64,000 nucleotides of DNA from CALMEC01 sp963765105 (GCA_963765105.1 CAVXUW010000003.1:62001-126000); one strand, 5' to 3'; numbered from the stretch's first letter, positions 27,300-36,298 are shown. A program made the numbers and translations. Notes: generated by a model not told the origin, from the sequence alone.

Positions 27300-27818
27300 G
27301 CGCGCGGCCGGGACACGCAGCCAAACGGGTGCGTCATCGTCGTTGCTTTGTCATGCGCCCCGAAGCACCGGAGGTTTGTCACCGCCTGGTGACAGGGACC
27401 TAATGTGACACGCCGTGGATCGGGCGGTCGCCAGACGGCGCGCGCAGACCCTGATCTGCAGCGGTTGCCTGGGATTCACATAAAGTCCCTGTCACCAGAT
27501 GGGGAAAGGCGCTCGCGTGGCTGCCAATGGGGTGACCAGGGACGTTCGCCGTCCGCGCACCGCTGTGGCCGTCGGCGCGTGCCGCCCGACGGGACCTCGG
27601 CACTCGCTCGAGTCGTGTATTACGGACATCGTTTGTTGCTCGTTTCTCCACGGTTCACGGCGAGAGCGCTGATGCCTTCTGTCACGGCCGTGACACGGCC
27701 GGTGGAAGCGGCACGACCTCGCCCGCGGGCCACGGCTGGGACGATGACGTCATCGAACAAATCGCGCGCTGCCCATGTGTATGTGGGACTATCGCGTCGA
27801 CATCATGAGGAGCTGACA
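27300..27818. promoter_or_regulatory. 520-bp regulatory region with TGTCAC/GTGACA inverted repeats
   Basis: No gene is seen. The region is rich in TGTCAC elements: TGTCACC (27377-27383) faces GGTGACA (27388-27394), CTGTCACCA recurs near 27490, GGTGACCAGGG lies near 27531, and TGTCACGGCCGTGACA (27680-27695) is a perfect 16-bp palindrome. The spacing and symmetry suggest operator sites for the downstream secreted-protein gene. The regulator is unknown. Confidence 0.45.
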
Positions 27819-29705
27819 ATGAGATCCCGAACGACCTCCATCGCATGTGCCGCACTCGTTGCCCTTTCCGCGGCGACGGCGGCGGGCGCGCCCGGCGACG
27901 TCACACGCGCAAGCGTCACCGACACCGGAGCCCAGTCGACAACGGGTGGCTTTCGCGGGGTGGTCTCGGGTGACGGCCGCTACGTCGTGTTCATCTCGGC
28001 TGAGAACCTGAGCGGGGTGCCCACCGGCGGCAAGCTCCAGGCATACCAGCGCGACCTGCGTGACGGGCGGACACGTCTCGTCTCAACCTCCGCGACCGGG
28101 GCTGTGGCCAACCAGAACGTCGAGGCGGGCGACCCCTTCAACCCATTTGTCGACGTGACCCCCGACGGCCGCTATGTCGTGTTTCGTTCGGCGGCCACCA
28201 ACCTGGTGCCGGTCGATACCAACGCGCAGGAGGACGTGTTCCGCAAGGACATGGTCACGGGGGAGATGCAGCTGGTGTCGGTGTCAAGCTCCGGGGCGCA
28301 GGGGAACAACTTCAGCAGCGACCCCTCCATCAGTGGCGACGGTTCGCGTGTGGTGTTCGTCACCGCGGCGACGAACCTCGTCACACCCGATGGCAACAAC
28401 GCGGCGAGCGACATCGTCATGCGTGACTTTGCGGTCGGTGCGACGACGCTCGTGAGTAGTAACACCGCCGGTCAGCAGGCCAACGAGTTCACCGAACGCC
28501 CCTCCATCAGCTCCGATGGGCGGGTGGTGGCGTTTGAGGCCGGGCCGTTGACGACCAACCTGTACGCCAACGACGCCAACGCCGTGAACGACATCATCGT
28601 CAAGAACCTCGTCACGGGAACCGCTGTTCCGGCCGCGGTCACAACGACGGCCACCACCCTCGGTGGCGCCGATGTCAAGGGGGGCAACGGTCCGGACATC
28701 TCCGGCGACGGGCGCTACGTGATCTTCCAGACCGGCGAGCAGCTCGACGCGACCAACGACGTGAACATGGCCACCGACGTGTACCGGCGTGATCTGGCGG
28801 CCGGTGTCACCATCGTGGCATCGGCGCGCAACGGCGTCCTTTCGGGTGCCGGTGGGGCCATGGGAGCCATCTCGGCGGATGGCACCCGCGTCGGCTTTAC
28901 CAGCATCGACGCCACCATCGTCACGGGCGACACCAACGCCACCAACGACGCGTTCGCCCGGACGATCCCCTCTCAAACAACTGTGCGTCTGTCGCAGCTG
29001 GCAAACGGTACGCAGGCCGCCCTTGGTTGGGAGACAACCGGACTCTCGGGCAATGGTGCGACCGGTGTGTTCACCGGGCAGGGCGTCTTCTCTGCCGCCG
29101 ATTCCAACGCCGCCGATGACGTTTACACCACGGAGTTGGCGCCGACCGACGCCACCGGCCCGGCGCTCACGGGAACGGGCGCGGGGACGAGCGGAACGGT
29201 CGTGCGGGTGAGCGGGAGCGTCAGCGACCCATCCGGTGTTGCGCGCCTGACCGTCGCCGGGAGCTCCGTGCGCCCGGGAGCCGACGGCACCTTCGCCGTC
29301 GACGTCACGCGCAGCCCGACAGGCCCCACGACCGTGCCGGTGGAGGCCATGGACGGCGCCGGCAACCTGTCCACCCTGACCGTGACGGTCGCGTCTGCCC
29401 TCACGGCACCGCGGATCACCAAGACCACGGTGGTCGTGACACGCCGTCAGGTGATCGCACGCTTCCGTCTGTCACAGCCCGCTCGGGTCGTTGGAATCCT
29501 TCAGCGGCGGGTCGTAAGCCGCACTGGCAAGGTGCGCTTCGTGCAAGTGAGATCGGCCCGAATTGTCACCCTCACCCCGGGTAGCCGGCGGATCGTGTTC
29601 CCCCGGCCGGCACGGGCAGGCGTCTACAGAGTGCGGCTGAGTGCGAAAAACGCCGCCGGAAAGCACCTCGTCATTCGGCGCGTTGTGATCGCCCGGGCTC
29701 GGTAG
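27819..29705 (+). CDS. secreted TolB/WD40-like beta-propeller protein
   Basis: 628 residues from the ATG at 27819 (GAGGAG seven bases upstream). Residues 1-23 form a signal peptide ending near AAGAPG. Propeller blades repeat the pattern DGRYVVFxSxATNLVPxDTN...DVFRKD (DGRYVVF occurs twice, with SGDGSRVVF and SADGTRVGF as variants). Calcium-like DTNxxxD loops are frequent. After about residue 440 there is an Ig-like beta domain (SGSVSDPSGVARLTVAGS) and a basic C-terminal beta sandwich. It is likely an extracellular or wall-associated protein of unknown ligand, preceded by the operator-rich intergenic region. Confidence 0.75.
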   Translation: MRSRTTSIACAALVALSAATAAGAPGDVTRASVTDTGAQSTTGGFRGVVSGDGRYVVFISAENLSGVPTGGKLQAYQRDLRDGRTRLVSTSATGAVANQNVEAGDPFNPFVDVTPDGRYVVFRSAATNLVPVDTNAQEDVFRKDMVTGEMQLVSVSSSGAQGNNFSSDPSISGDGSRVVFVTAATNLVTPDGNNAASDIVMRDFAVGATTLVSSNTAGQQANEFTERPSISSDGRVVAFEAGPLTTNLYANDANAVNDIIVKNLVTGTAVPAAVTTTATTLGGADVKGGNGPDISGDGRYVIFQTGEQLDATNDVNMATDVYRRDLAAGVTIVASARNGVLSGAGGAMGAISADGTRVGFTSIDATIVTGDTNATNDAFARTIPSQTTVRLSQLANGTQAALGWETTGLSGNGATGVFTGQGVFSAADSNAADDVYTTELAPTDATGPALTGTGAGTSGTVVRVSGSVSDPSGVARLTVAGSSVRPGADGTFAVDVTRSPTGPTTVPVEAMDGAGNLSTLTVTVASALTAPRITKTTVVVTRRQVIARFRLSQPARVVGILQRRVVSRTGKVRFVQVRSARIVTLTPGSRRIVFPRPARAGVYRVRLSAKNAAGKHLVIRRVVIARAR

Positions 29706-29862
29706 GGACCAGACGTGGGGGAGGTGTGTCGGGGTTCGGTGAAACGGGCCCCGTCGCACCTCTGGTTTGCCCACCCCCACGACGTGTATCTCCCGCGTCG
29801 CTCCGCGCTCTCCTTTGAGGCAACCATCGACCGTAGGCTGTCGATGCACACGGAGGGGGATC

Positions 29863-32514
29863 ATGTCTCAGGCTTTTGCGGGAGAGAGATTTACTTTTGA
29901 GCAGCCCGACGGTTCGGAGATCGAGCTCGTCGGTTGGGGCAACCAGTTCCAGGCGGTGTTCGAAACACCGGACGGGTACACGGTGGTCAAGGACCCGGCG
30001 ACGGGCTACTTCCAGTACGCGACGCTGTCGGCCGACACGACGGAGCTGCTACCGACGGGTACGGGCATCACGGCGCTGTCGAGTAACGTCGGCAACCCGA
30101 AGCACCTGCGCGTCACGCGCGCGGCCGCCGTCGCACAGGCGCGCGCCGCCCACGAGGGCGACGGCACCGTTCGCCGCTGGGAGGTGCGTCGCCGGCAGAG
30201 GCTGAACCGGGTGATGTCGGCCGAGATGGGCCGATCGGCTGCCCCGGCCCCGGCACCGCCCACCGGCAACGTCACCGGCCTGTGCCTTCTGATCCGGTTC
30301 CCCGATGTGGCGCCGACGATCACCCAGCAGCAGGTCATCGACTTCTGCAACCAACCCGGCTACACCGGCTTCGGCAACAACGGATCGATGTACGACTACT
30401 TCGTCCATGCGTCGGACGGACGGATGCACTACCGCAACGAGGTCACCGCCTACTACACGGCCGCGCACAACCGGGCGTACTACACCAACCCGGCCATCCC
30501 GTTCGGTCAGCGCGCCCGCGAGTTGATCGTGGAGGCCCTGACCGCCCTCGAGAGCGGCGGGTTCGACTTCTCGTCGCTCAGTGCCGACTCGGGTGGCTAC
30601 GTGTACGCCCTCAATGTCTTCTATGTCGGAGCCCGGATGAACGCATGGTCCGAGGGGCTGTGGCCACACGCGTGGGGCTTGGCCCAGCCGTTCGACATCG
30701 GCTCCGGCCGCCAGCTCAACGACTACCAAATCACCAACATGGGCACCGAGCTGACCCTCCGCACGTTCTGTCACGAGAACGGCCACATGGTCTGCGACTT
30801 CCCCGACCTCTACGACTACGGAAGCGAGTCGAGCGGCGTCGGCCACTTCTGCCTGATGTGCTACGGCGGCGACGACAAGAACCCCGTCGAGATCAACGCC
30901 GCCCTCAAGTACGAGGCCGGGTGGGCGCCCACCGCTCGCCACACCCAGCCGTCCACCACCTACACGCTCGCGGCCGCCGGCAATGACTTCCTGCTTCATT
31001 GGCGCAGTGACCAGGAGTACTTCATCCTCGAAAATCGCGACCGCACCGGGCGCGACTCCGCCATTCCCGACTCGGGCCTGGCGATCTGGCACTTCGACGC
31101 CGCCGGCAGCAACAGCAACGAGCAGATGACGCCCGCCATGCACTACTTCATCTCGCTGGAGCAGGCGGACGGGCGGTTCGACATGGAGAACCAGGCGAAC
31201 GCGGGTGATACGGGCGACCTGTTCGGGCTCCCTCAGGCATCAACGTTTGGTCCGACGACCACGCCGAGCTCGACGTGGTGGGACGGAACACCGTCGGGGC
31301 TGAACATCGCGTCGGTCACCTCGCCCGGACCGACAATCGATGTCGCCACCGGCGCCGGCGCCGCGCTGGTCGTGCCCAACTTCGGCTACAACGCGGGTGG
31401 GTGGCGCAGCGACATGCATCTGCGGGTGATGGCGGACACCACCGGCGATGGTCGCGCCGACATCGTGGGCTTCGGCAACGCCGGGGTGTACGTGTCACGG
31501 GCGCAGGCCGACGGCACGTACACGGCGCCGCAACTGGTGATGGCCGACTTCGGGTACAACGCCGGTGGATGGCGCCGCGACATGCATCCACGGTTCATGG
31601 CCGACACCACGGGCGATGGCCGGGCCGACATCGTCGGCTTCGGCAACGCCGGTGTGTACGTGTCGCGCGCGCAGGCGAACGGCACCTTCTCACCGCCCCA
31701 GCTTGTCGTCGGGAACTTCGGCTACACCGCCGGCGGGTGGCGCACCAACCTGCATCCACGGTTCATGGCCGACACCACGGGCGATGGCCGGGCCGACATC
31801 GTGGGCTTTGGTCACACCGGTGTGTTCGTCTCGCGGGCGAAGGCCAACGGCACGTTCGCGGCGCCGCAGATGGTGCTTCCCCACTTTGGCTACGGCGCGG
31901 GAACGTGGCGCACGGACCTGCATCCACGGTTCATGGCCGACACCACGGGTGATGGCCGGGCCGACATCGTGGGCTTTGGTCACTCCGGGGTGTTCGTGTC
32001 GCGGTCCCAGGCCGACGGCACGTACTCGGCACCGCAGCGTGTGGTTGCCAACTTCGGGTACGGGGCGGGAAGCTGGCGTGTCGACAAGCACCCCCGCTTC
32101 ATGGCCGACACCACCGGTGACGGTCGGGCCGACATCGTGGGCTTTGGTCACAACGGTGTGTTCGTCTCACGGGCCCAGGCCAACGGCACGTTCGCGGCCC
32201 CCCAGTTCGTCCTCCCGAACTTCGGTTACGGCGCGGGCGGCTGGCGGACGGAGCTGCATCCCCGACGCATGGCCGACACCACCGGCGAGGGCCGGGCCGA
32301 CATCGTGGGTTTCGGCGACGCCGGGGTGTACGTGTCGCAGGCCAACGCAGACGGAACGTTCACGCCACCGTCACTGGTCGTCGCCGACTTCGGCTACACC
32401 GCCGGAGGCTGGCGCGTCGACCGCCACCCGCGCGTCCTGGCCGACACCACTGACGATGACCGAGCCGACATCGTCGGCTTCGGCGACGCCGGGGTCTCCA
32501 TGTACCGCTGGTAG
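29863..32514 (+). CDS. M6-family metalloprotease with C-terminal FG-GAP propeller
   Basis: 883 residues from the ATG at 29863 (GAGGGGG eight bases upstream). The M6/immune-inhibitor-A-like core has TGLCLLIRFPDV near residue 145, NNGSMYDYFVHASDG, and the zinc motif HENGH with His near residue 304 followed by DFPDLYDYG and FCLMCYGG. A lectin-like middle ends near residue 500. The last 380 residues are seven 56-residue FG-GAP/VCBS repeats (FGYxAGGWR...MADTTGDGRADIVGFG). Unusually for this family, I see no signal peptide at the N-terminus (MSQAFAGERFTFEQPDG). Export by another route or an upstream start cannot be excluded. A hairpin follows the stop. Confidence 0.85.
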   Translation: MSQAFAGERFTFEQPDGSEIELVGWGNQFQAVFETPDGYTVVKDPATGYFQYATLSADTTELLPTGTGITALSSNVGNPKHLRVTRAAAVAQARAAHEGDGTVRRWEVRRRQRLNRVMSAEMGRSAAPAPAPPTGNVTGLCLLIRFPDVAPTITQQQVIDFCNQPGYTGFGNNGSMYDYFVHASDGRMHYRNEVTAYYTAAHNRAYYTNPAIPFGQRARELIVEALTALESGGFDFSSLSADSGGYVYALNVFYVGARMNAWSEGLWPHAWGLAQPFDIGSGRQLNDYQITNMGTELTLRTFCHENGHMVCDFPDLYDYGSESSGVGHFCLMCYGGDDKNPVEINAALKYEAGWAPTARHTQPSTTYTLAAAGNDFLLHWRSDQEYFILENRDRTGRDSAIPDSGLAIWHFDAAGSNSNEQMTPAMHYFISLEQADGRFDMENQANAGDTGDLFGLPQASTFGPTTTPSSTWWDGTPSGLNIASVTSPGPTIDVATGAGAALVVPNFGYNAGGWRSDMHLRVMADTTGDGRADIVGFGNAGVYVSRAQADGTYTAPQLVMADFGYNAGGWRRDMHPRFMADTTGDGRADIVGFGNAGVYVSRAQANGTFSPPQLVVGNFGYTAGGWRTNLHPRFMADTTGDGRADIVGFGHTGVFVSRAKANGTFAAPQMVLPHFGYGAGTWRTDLHPRFMADTTGDGRADIVGFGHSGVFVSRSQADGTYSAPQRVVANFGYGAGSWRVDKHPRFMADTTGDGRADIVGFGHNGVFVSRAQANGTFAAPQFVLPNFGYGAGGWRTELHPRRMADTTGEGRADIVGFGDAGVYVSQANADGTFTPPSLVVADFGYTAGGWRVDRHPRVLADTTDDDRADIVGFGDAGVSMYRW
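31381..32511 (+). repeat. seven tandem 168-bp FG-GAP coding repeats
   Basis: Units begin at 31381, 31549, 31717, 31885, 32053, 32221 and 32389. Each encodes FGY...GGWR..HPRFMADTTGDGRADIVGFGxxGVFVSRAQANGTF; the last unit is truncated after 41 residues. DxDGxxD-like TGDGRAD loops should bind calcium. DNA identity between units is high (ATGGCCGACACCAC recurs in every unit), pointing to recent duplication or gene conversion. Confidence 0.9.
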
Positions 32515-32523
32515 AAACGGAGC

Positions 32524-32575
32524 CTCTCATCCCACCTGGCTCCCGCACTACGTCCGGGCGTCAGGTGGATGAGAG
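32524..32575 (+). terminator. hairpin after the M6 protease gene
   Basis: CTCTCATCCCACCTG (32524-32538) pairs with CAGGTGGATGAGAG (32562-32575) with one bulged base and a 23-base loop. It starts nine bases after the stop, in the right place for a terminator. Confidence 0.55.
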
Positions 32576-32674
32576 ACACCACGCCGACACCGTGAGCCGT
32601 TGGGCGCGGGAGTCGGTTGGCAGCACGTCGGTGCGGTGCGAGATCTCGATGACTCGCGGTGGACGGGTGGCTCG

Positions 32675-33436
32675 TTAGCGGGTCGCTCGCACGAACAGGT
32701 AGGGGCTTGTCGTCGCGAAACCGGCTGTGTCCTCGTTTCCCGCGTGAAGTGCGGCGACACTGTCGCGTCGCAGCAGGTCCCAGCGGTTCGGCGTCATCAG
32801 GCGCCGTGCCCATCGCCAAACGGGATGGTGTTCCTCCGTCTCCGCGAACAGGGCCTCGGGCGAGTCTGCGCGGAAGACGTGCGCGTCGTCGTCGATCGTC
32901 ACCTGGGAGGCGCCCTCCTGGATGAGGAGGTTCTCGATCCACTGAGGATCGTCCCAGTGTGTTTGCGGCCCATCCTGCGGAGGCAGCGCAGCGAACAAAA
33001 CGTCGGCGACAGCGCTGAGCGCTCCTTCGCGACGCCATGTCGTCAGCGCCACCGTGCCGTGCGACCGTGCCGCCCGCAACATCCCCCGCATGGCCTGTGA
33101 AGCGTCGTCGGCGAAGATCACGCCGAACACGCTAACAACCACGTCGAAGTCGGCCGCAACGCAAAGCCTCTGCGCATCACGGCGACGAAACGCGACCTCC
33201 AGGCGCTCTTCATCGGCGCGGCGCTGGGCCAGTGCCAACAGTCCAGCCGCCGGATCGACGGCCGTGACCACGGCACCTGCGCGGGCAGCCGCGAGCGCCG
33301 CGTTGCCGGTGCCGCACCCCACGTCAAGCACGCGCTGCCCGACGTCGATGCCGAGTTGTTGGACAACCCGCTTCGCGACCGGCTCGAGCCGGACCGCGGT
33401 GCGGCTGTAGTCGCCATCTGACCAGTCCGGGCCCAT
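32675..33436 (-). CDS. class I SAM-dependent methyltransferase
   Basis: 253 residues. Motif I is RVLDVGCGTGNAALAAA (residues ~35-51), motif II is VTAVDPAAGLLALAQ, and motif III is DFDVVVSVFGVIFADD. The body resembles the ubiE/Methyltransf_11-type group. The C-terminus continues with PVWRWARRL and ends SPYLFVRATR. Its substrate cannot be told. It stands alone on the minus strand, with no coupling to neighbours, and is convergent with the M6 protease gene. Confidence 0.85.
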   Translation of the reverse strand: MGPDWSDGDYSRTAVRLEPVAKRVVQQLGIDVGQRVLDVGCGTGNAALAAARAGAVVTAVDPAAGLLALAQRRADEERLEVAFRRRDAQRLCVAADFDVVVSVFGVIFADDASQAMRGMLRAARSHGTVALTTWRREGALSAVADVLFAALPPQDGPQTHWDDPQWIENLLIQEGASQVTIDDDAHVFRADSPEALFAETEEHHPVWRWARRLMTPNRWDLLRRDSVAALHAGNEDTAGFATTSPYLFVRATR

Positions 33437-33733
33437 GCGACGAGTATCGCAGCACCCTCCGGTTCAGGTCGGGACAACGCTCCGGGTGGGTCTCTCCCCC
33501 TGGCCTGCCCATCTCCCCGCACCCAGCGCTCCTACTCAGCGGGGTTTCCGTCTGGTCGGGGTTGGCCGGGTCCTCCCAGGCGGGCTCGCCGATGTGGCGA
33601 TCAGGACGTCGCGTCTGCATCAGAGCTACCGGGGTGCGACTGCGGTTGCGTCGGCGGGCCCGACCGTGCGGGGACTTCGCCCCGCGACGGATCGCTCGCC
33701 TCGTGTTTGGCAGCACTCGCCCGAAAGCCGTCG
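33437..33733. other. intergenic, one hairpin
   Basis: About 300 bases without a credible gene. GCGGGG (33668-33673) and CCCCGC (33680-33685) form a short hairpin downstream of the photolyase operon on the minus strand, possibly its transcription end. Otherwise I see nothing. Confidence 0.3.
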
Positions 33734-34186
33734 TTAGTCCGCGAATCCCGGGAGCTGTTCTTCCTGGGGTTCCCGGTGAGTCAGTTGACGCTCGACCCGA
33801 CGCCAATAGCGGGAGAAGCGTTTGAGGTCGGCGCCGGGGGGGAACGCCACAAGCGGCTCGTCTCTCAGCGTGACGACGGGGATCTTTTGTGTGATGCGCG
33901 CACGAAGCAGCGCGAACCGTGGCGCCGGCGTGTCGACCGTGACCACCTCAGCGGCCCCGTGCTCACGGGCGAATGCGACGACCTCCGCGACAACGTCGCC
34001 ACGTCGAATGACGACCGGTATTTCGAGCAGGCATTCGTACATGAACTGGATGCGACCCAGGCTCACTCGGTACCCGTCAAGCACGGTGTCGTCGAACACG
34101 AACACGGCCGGCGCGCCGGGGTGGGCGGCCAGGCTGGCGCAGGTGGGCGACAGGCAGTCACCATGAATCCACACGACGGTGCTCAC
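33734..34186 (-). CDS. photolyase/cryptochrome N-terminal domain as a separate protein
   Basis: 150 residues matching only the alpha/beta antenna-binding domain of DNA photolyases: VVWIHGDCLSPTCASLAAHP, AVFVFDD, RIQFMYECLLEIP and VVAFAREHGAAEVVTVDTP. The FAD-binding domain is in the preceding gene, whose stop overlaps this ATG (TGATG-type, 34183-34186). Photolyases are normally one polypeptide with this domain first. Here the two halves are separate and in reverse gene order. The products probably associate, and the arrangement must preserve stoichiometry through coupling. Confidence 0.75.
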   Translation of the reverse strand: MSTVVWIHGDCLSPTCASLAAHPGAPAVFVFDDTVLDGYRVSLGRIQFMYECLLEIPVVIRRGDVVAEVVAFAREHGAAEVVTVDTPAPRFALLRARITQKIPVVTLRDEPLVAFPPGADLKRFSRYWRRVERQLTHREPQEEQLPGFAD

Positions 34187-34968
34187 TGGTATCGCCGTCC
34201 GAACAGCCGGTCAGCCAGCGTGTCGTAGGAGCCCTCGAAGTCGCAGCGACCGCGCAGCGGGCAGTCGGCGCAGTAGCGCCCATCGGTGTTTCGCTCCAGG
34301 TTCTCACGGTTGAAGAAGTACGGCTTGTGACTAAAGGTGCCGGCAACCCACTGCCAGGAGAGGTTGTTGGAGGCCGGGTCACCGTCGAGCAGATGCTCAA
34401 GAAACCATCGTGCCCCGGCCTGCCACCGCACCCGGCGAAAGTGCACGACGTAGGCGGCCACCCACATGCGTGCGTGGTTGTGCAGATATCCGGTGGCGCG
34501 CAGCTCCTGGGCGAACGCGTCGATGCAGGCCAGCCCGGTGGAACCGTCACGGATGTCGGAGGGAAGCTCACGCGCATAGTCACCCGCGTCCCGGCCGGTT
34601 GCATATGGCTCCCGGTCGCGCCACACCCCGTTTCCGATTTCGGCATAGACACGCTGCCAGTAGTCGCGCCACGCCAGCTCCTGCACGAACTTCGTCGCCC
34701 CGCGCGGCGAACGCCGCAGGGCCGCACGACGCACCTCGGCCAGAAGGAGTACTCCATGGCGGATGTAGGGCGACAGGCCAGACACCGCGCCGTCGAGTCG
34801 GTTACGCGTCTTCGCGTAGCGACCGGGGTCGATGCGAGCGAGCGTCGCCAGGGCTGCGGTTTGACCGCCGCGGATGGGTGACGGCTCACCGTGTGCCTCG
34901 GGAAACTGTTCGCGCAGGTAGGCGGTGAGCTCGTCGCGTGAGACGAACTCCCGACGCAGGTCAGCCAC
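34183..34968 (-). CDS. photolyase/cryptochrome FAD-binding domain protein
   Basis: 261 residues from the GTG at 34968. It contains the photolyase C-terminal landmarks RNRLDGAVSGLSPYIRHGVL, FVQELAWRDYWQRVY, LHNHARMWVAAYVVHFRR, and DGDPASNNLSWQWVAGTF followed by SHKPYFFN. These motifs bind FAD and, in photolyases, a pyrimidine dimer. A C-terminal Cys cluster (CADCPLRGRC) might bind metal, reminiscent of iron-sulfur photolyases, but only three to four cysteines are present. The start overlaps the DUF2256 gene by eight bases, so the three genes form one operon. Confidence 0.8.
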   Translation of the reverse strand: MADLRREFVSRDELTAYLREQFPEAHGEPSPIRGGQTAALATLARIDPGRYAKTRNRLDGAVSGLSPYIRHGVLLLAEVRRAALRRSPRGATKFVQELAWRDYWQRVYAEIGNGVWRDREPYATGRDAGDYARELPSDIRDGSTGLACIDAFAQELRATGYLHNHARMWVAAYVVHFRRVRWQAGARWFLEHLLDGDPASNNLSWQWVAGTFSHKPYFFNRENLERNTDGRYCADCPLRGRCDFEGSYDTLADRLFGRRYQ

Positions 34969-35110
34969 GCGGCGTCTTCGTCCGGCGACACCGCTCACTG
35001 CAATAGATCACGTGATCCCAGTCCCGCGCCCACTTCTTGCGCCAGGCAAACGCCCGGCCGCAGCCGGCACACAGCTTCTGGGGCAGATCGCCTTTCCTGA
35101 CACTTTTCAC
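34961..35110 (-). CDS. DUF2256 zinc-ribbon protein
   Basis: A 49-residue protein from the GTG at 35110. The core VRKGDLPQKLCAGCGRAFAW, then RKKWARDWDHVIYCSERCR, is characteristic of DUF2256. Four cysteines in CxxC...CxxxC arrangement should bind zinc. It is first in the photolyase operon, an association seen elsewhere for cryptochrome/photolyase-like genes. The biochemical role is unknown; a partner or chaperone of the split photolyase is an inference from context. Confidence 0.8.
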   Translation of the reverse strand: MKSVRKGDLPQKLCAGCGRAFAWRKKWARDWDHVIYCSERCRRTKTPRG

Positions 35111-35218
35111 GCCGTGCTCCGCGGTCGCACCGACGACCGTCGGCGTGCCGAAACAATGCCAGTGGGGGACGCAGTTGCGCGCGGCAACCGGCACTGAGGG
35201 TGACGCAGGCGGGGTGAC

Positions 35219-35259
35219 GACCGTGCGTGGCGGTTGCCCAAACGGGCAGTCGCACGGTC
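35219..35259. promoter_or_regulatory. nested inverted repeat between divergent genes
   Basis: GACCGTGCG (35219-35227) is perfectly complementary to CGCACGGTC (35251-35259). Inside it TGCCC and GGGCA form a second stem around AAAC. It lies between the DUF2256/photolyase operon (minus) and the FHA gene (plus), 70 bases before the latter. It could be an operator, an attenuator or a small structured transcript. Confidence 0.5.
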
Positions 35260-35329
35260 AAAACGTTGCCCAACCTCATGTCCCGATCGCCGTTGCGGCG
35301 TGAGGTCGTTTCGTGTCACCGTCACTCCC

Positions 35330-36022
35330 ATGGACGACGCGTCACGGGGAATGCGCCTCGGCATGCTCGAGATCATTGGTGAGATCGCCATCGACCCGGT
35401 CCGCATCGACGGGGATGAGGCGATCCTTGGCCGCGATCCCGGATCGGACATCGTTCTGGAGGACCCACGCGTATCGCGCCGTCACGCGCGGGTGTGGATG
35501 GACGAGCACCTGATGATGATTCAGGACCTTGGCTCGCGGGCCGGCACCGTCCTCAACGGCACGCCGATCACCGGCGCGGTTGAGCTTCGCACCGGTGACC
35601 ATCTGCGGCTCGGGCTCACCGAGCTTGCCGTGGTGTGGAACCCCGGCCTGGCCAACACACTTGACATGCCGGTTGTTTCCTCGGGCGACGCGGAACACCC
35701 GACGGTGACGATCGCCCGAGAGCCGTCGGTGGACACGGAGATGGCCCACGACTACCGCACCGTCGCGGGCATGGGTGTGGTGGGCCGGTCGCCGGCCGGC
35801 GGCGTTTCGAGCGTCGAGACGACCGCTCAGAAACCGGGCCGGCGGAAGACACAGGCGGTGGTCCCGCCCCCGCTCACCCCGAATCATCCGAGCTCGGGAA
35901 GTGGGCGGGGTCGGGGGGACGTGGCTGAGGACGGGGCCGATCTCGAGTTGGACGCCACAGCCGACCGAAAGCCGCGGTGGCTGAGTTCACTCCTCGGCCG
36001 TCTGCGCGGCCGTGGACGGTGA
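35330..36022 (+). CDS. FHA-domain protein
   Basis: 230 residues from the ATG at 35330. The N-terminal ~105 residues form a forkhead-associated domain with ILGRDPGSDIVLEDPRVSRRHARV, DLGSRAGTVLNGTPI and a GDHLRLG turn. It retains the Gly-Arg, Ser-x-x-His and Asn residues that recognise phosphothreonine. The second half is low-complexity and ends in a basic WLSSLLGRLRGRGR. It lies 277 bases upstream of the eCIS ATPase and is the first of two FHA proteins at this locus. A Ser/Thr kinase is encoded at 55.6-58.2 kb. Phospho-dependent docking is inferred. Confidence 0.85.
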   Translation: MDDASRGMRLGMLEIIGEIAIDPVRIDGDEAILGRDPGSDIVLEDPRVSRRHARVWMDEHLMMIQDLGSRAGTVLNGTPITGAVELRTGDHLRLGLTELAVVWNPGLANTLDMPVVSSGDAEHPTVTIAREPSVDTEMAHDYRTVAGMGVVGRSPAGGVSSVETTAQKPGRRKTQAVVPPPLTPNHPSSGSGRGRGDVAEDGADLELDATADRKPRWLSSLLGRLRGRGR

Positions 36023-36207
36023 CGTAATGCCCGCGTCGCCTGCCGGTGCGACGTCGTTTGCGGGTGGGTACACGCACCCAATCGGCGCTTTCGACACGTG
36101 GGATGTGCCCGGACGTCTGCACCTTCGGCCGCTCCCATGATCGGTCTGCGCCTCTATCGTCGGTGACGGCGAACGTGCGATTCCTCCTCTGCCACTGACG
36201 ATGCGGC

Positions 36208-36229
36208 GGTGATCCGCCGGTGAGGTCGC
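36208..36229 (+). promoter_or_regulatory. pair of GGTGA direct repeats at 11-bp spacing upstream of the eCIS operon
   Basis: GGTGAT (36208-36213) and GGTGAG (36219-36224) are spaced by exactly 11 bases, one helical turn, as in tandem sites of OmpR-family regulators. The same hexamer and spacing occur three times at 63033-63060, before the histidine-kinase gene. GGCGG-TGAT-CCGCC overlaps the first copy and is an alternative hairpin reading. With only two copies, chance is possible. Confidence 0.3.
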
Positions 36230-36298
36230 TCCCTGGACACATGGTCAACAGCTTCGGTCGACAGTGGCCCTGACGGGTTCGTCGAGATCTCGCGACTG

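Noticed and set aside
31386..32151. Possible CRISPR-like or satellite repeat array at 31.4-32.5 kb
   Set aside because: The repeats are 168 bp, in frame and code for FG-GAP units. There are no spacers.
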